Assembly: GCA_026991065.1 (NCBI GenBank)
Contig: JALXCG010000404.1
Location: 1 to 6,096, forward strand
Reading direction: 5' to 3'
Source of the DNA: Gemmatimonadota bacterium
GTDB taxonomy: Bacteria > GCA-2686955
Length of the DNA stretch: 6,096 nucleotides
Shown here: positions 4,976 to 6,096 of the stretch, one piece after another
Numbering within the stretch: position 1 is the first letter of the stretch
Layout: every line of letters starts with the position of its first letter
Notes under the pieces: generated by a model
Told to the model about the DNA's origin: nothing
Databases searched by the model: none
The model's input: the letters and a program-made list of their open reading frames with translations, nothing else
Made by a program: the position numbers and the translations under genes

Positions 4976-6085
4976 CTAGCCGCCTCCCATCGCGCCGTTC
5001 GGAAAGCTGTAGTCGCCGGCGCACTGCCGGGAAACGCGTACCGCGAGCGGCTTCTCTCCGGCATCGAAATCGATGTGCAAGCGACCGCCCGCAACCCGAT
5101 TCCAGACCCTCAAGTCGGACTCGGGATGGAACAAGGCGGTGGCTTGGCCGACCACATCCAGATCAACCGCGAGCCCCTTTTCGAAAGCCAGATAGAGCGA
5201 ATCTCCGGCCACTTCATCCCAAACCGGAGACGCTTCATCGGTCGCCGAGCGCAGATCGCGAAAGCGCGCGTCGCGCACCGCTTCCAGCGCCGCCACCCGA
5301 CCGGCGGTCAAGCGCACGACCAACGCCTCCGCTGAAACCTCTTGATCATCGCGGCGCGCCACCGGCGCCTCCCGCAACTCCAGCCACCCCGCGCGGCGTG
5401 AAAAATCCGCCCGCCAGGCCTCCGCCACAACGCCGTCCACAGCGATTCGGACACAGCCGCGGGCACTGTAGCGAGCCTCCGGCGCCGGCGCATATCCGGC
5501 GTCCGCTGCCCCGCTCGCCGCGCCGGACCAGCCCTCGGCCACGCCGGAATCATCCCCCGCCGGCAGAAACCACAGGGAATCCGCCTGCACCAGGATCGGC
5601 TCCTCCGCCGCATCCTCCCCTCCGCCGGCCGAATCTCCGAACCAGGTGCGCGCCAGAGTCAGTTTCACCTCGCCGGCGGCGAGCGTGCGGCCTGAATCAC
5701 GCCAGTGAAGCATCTCGTTGGCCCGAATCAAGGCCGCTTCCTCCTCCCATTCCACCGCCCCAACCGCCCGCAAGACGCGCCCCGTGTAGCGCAGGCTCTC
5801 GGCGCGCAGTTCCCCATCGGGCATCGTATAGCGCACTCCCCCGCGCGCCCGAAACGCACCCACGGCCGGCTCCAGCCAGGCCCAATCGCAGCGCAGTTCG
5901 GCATCGCCCTGGCGGGCCAGAACATCTCCCCGCCACTGAAACACGCGGCCCGCGCTTCGCCCCAGAATGCGCACCTCCGCCGCGTGCACCAAATGCACCC
6001 GTTCCGCCGCCACCGCCGGCGCGGCAACCACCCCGACCGCGGCAAATATCAGCACTGCGCGAATAAACTGGAACGACTCTTGCAT
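4976..6085 (-). CDS. lptA: LptA/OstA-like periplasmic LPS-transport protein, large multi-repeat form
   Basis: LptA-family proteins form the periplasmic beta-jellyroll bridge that carries LPS from LptB2FG to LptD. The 369-aa product starts with a likely signal peptide: hydrophobic AVLIFAAVGVVAA (10-22), with cleavage plausible near AVAA|E (27/28). The mature part shows recurring OstA-type strands: FQWRGDVLARQGDAELRCDWA (49-69), RARGGVRYTMPDGELRAESLRY (79-100) and LRAVGAVEW (105-113). An acidic Gly/Ala-rich segment (about 150-200) separates these from ARGCVRIAVDGVVAEA (208-223) and a C-terminal block, VAGDSLYLAFEKGLAVDLDVVGQATALF (292-319). It is about twice as long as E. coli LptA (about 185 aa). 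Directly preceding lptB supports the Lpt role. The start at 6083-6085 has no clear ribosome site, and the frame stays open to the window edge, so the true start could lie upstream. GC content is higher here than in neighbouring genes. Family assignment is by repeat pattern and context, not strong motifs. Confidence 0.75.
   Translation of the reverse strand: MQESFQFIRAVLIFAAVGVVAAPAVAAERVHLVHAAEVRILGRSAGRVFQWRGDVLARQGDAELRCDWAWLEPAVGAFRARGGVRYTMPDGELRAESLRYTGRVLRAVGAVEWEEEAALIRANEMLHWRDSGRTLAAGEVKLTLARTWFGDSAGGGEDAAEEPILVQADSLWFLPAGDDSGVAEGWSGAASGAADAGYAPAPEARYSARGCVRIAVDGVVAEAWRADFSRRAGWLELREAPVARRDDQEVSAEALVVRLTAGRVAALEAVRDARFRDLRSATDEASPVWDEVAGDSLYLAFEKGLAVDLDVVGQATALFHPESDLRVWNRVAGGRLHIDFDAGEKPLAVRVSRQCAGDYSFPNGAMGGG
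4983..4988 (-). promoter_or_regulatory. Shine-Dalgarno GGGAGG deciding the lptB start
   Basis: GGGAGG on the minus strand lies in the last codons of the upstream LptA-like gene and 8 nt before ATG at 4972-4974. It supports this start against the 40-codon longer open frame, whose extra residues match nothing in the ABC ATPase family. Confidence 0.7.
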
Positions 6086-6096
6086 ACAGCTAATAT

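Noticed and set aside
4945-6066. 373-codon open frame on the plus strand, very rich in Pro and Arg
   Set aside because: It lies entirely opposite the LptA-like gene and the lptB start; its composition is what GC-rich antisense DNA gives, and it has no recognisable domain.

Overview
This window reads as a conserved, housekeeping-type gene cluster from a Gram-negative (diderm) bacterium. All seven genes lie on the minus strand, so transcription runs from high to low coordinates. In transcription order they are: an LptA/OstA-like periplasmic protein (4976-6085), the LPS-export ATPase LptB (4258-4974), sigma-54 RpoN (2720-4120), long-form ribosome hibernation factor HPF (1870-2412), HPr kinase/phosphorylase HprK (844-1815), HPr (463-726) and the N-terminal quarter of PTS enzyme I (1-456, cut by the window edge).

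The arrangement lptA-lptB-rpoN-hpf followed by PTS phosphocarriers is the classic 'rpoN neighbourhood' of diderm bacteria. HprK in place of a purely metabolic PTS is typical of alpha- and deltaproteobacteria-like lineages, spirochaetes, and several FCB-group or candidate phyla. The DNA is GC-rich, and the large multi-repeat OstA-like protein differs from the compact (about 185 aa) gammaproteobacterial LptA. I therefore favour an uncultured, deeply branching diderm, but I cannot name a phylum from sequence reading alone.

Region by region: 4976-6085 encodes a secreted beta-repeat protein expected to carry LPS across the periplasm. lptB follows after a single base and supplies the ATPase that powers this export. 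A 137-bp gap with a G7 run and a small hairpin precedes rpoN. A 307-bp gap between rpoN and hpf has no convincing gene but holds three perfect inverted repeats. hpf and hprK are 54 bp apart, and hprK and ptsH 117 bp apart. ptsH and ptsI are separated by only six bases after the ptsH stop, in the same reading frame, and both appear to start with TTG.

Functionally, EI would pass phosphate from PEP to HPr His-15 while HprK phosphorylates or dephosphorylates HPr Ser-46. Both HPr residues are present at the canonical numbers once the TTG start is used. No sugar permease, EIIA, PtsN or RapZ is visible, so this looks like a regulatory phosphorelay next to sigma-54. I found no mobile element, CRISPR, RNA gene or clear novel system; the most worthwhile leads are the structured hpf leader and the ptsH/ptsI junction.
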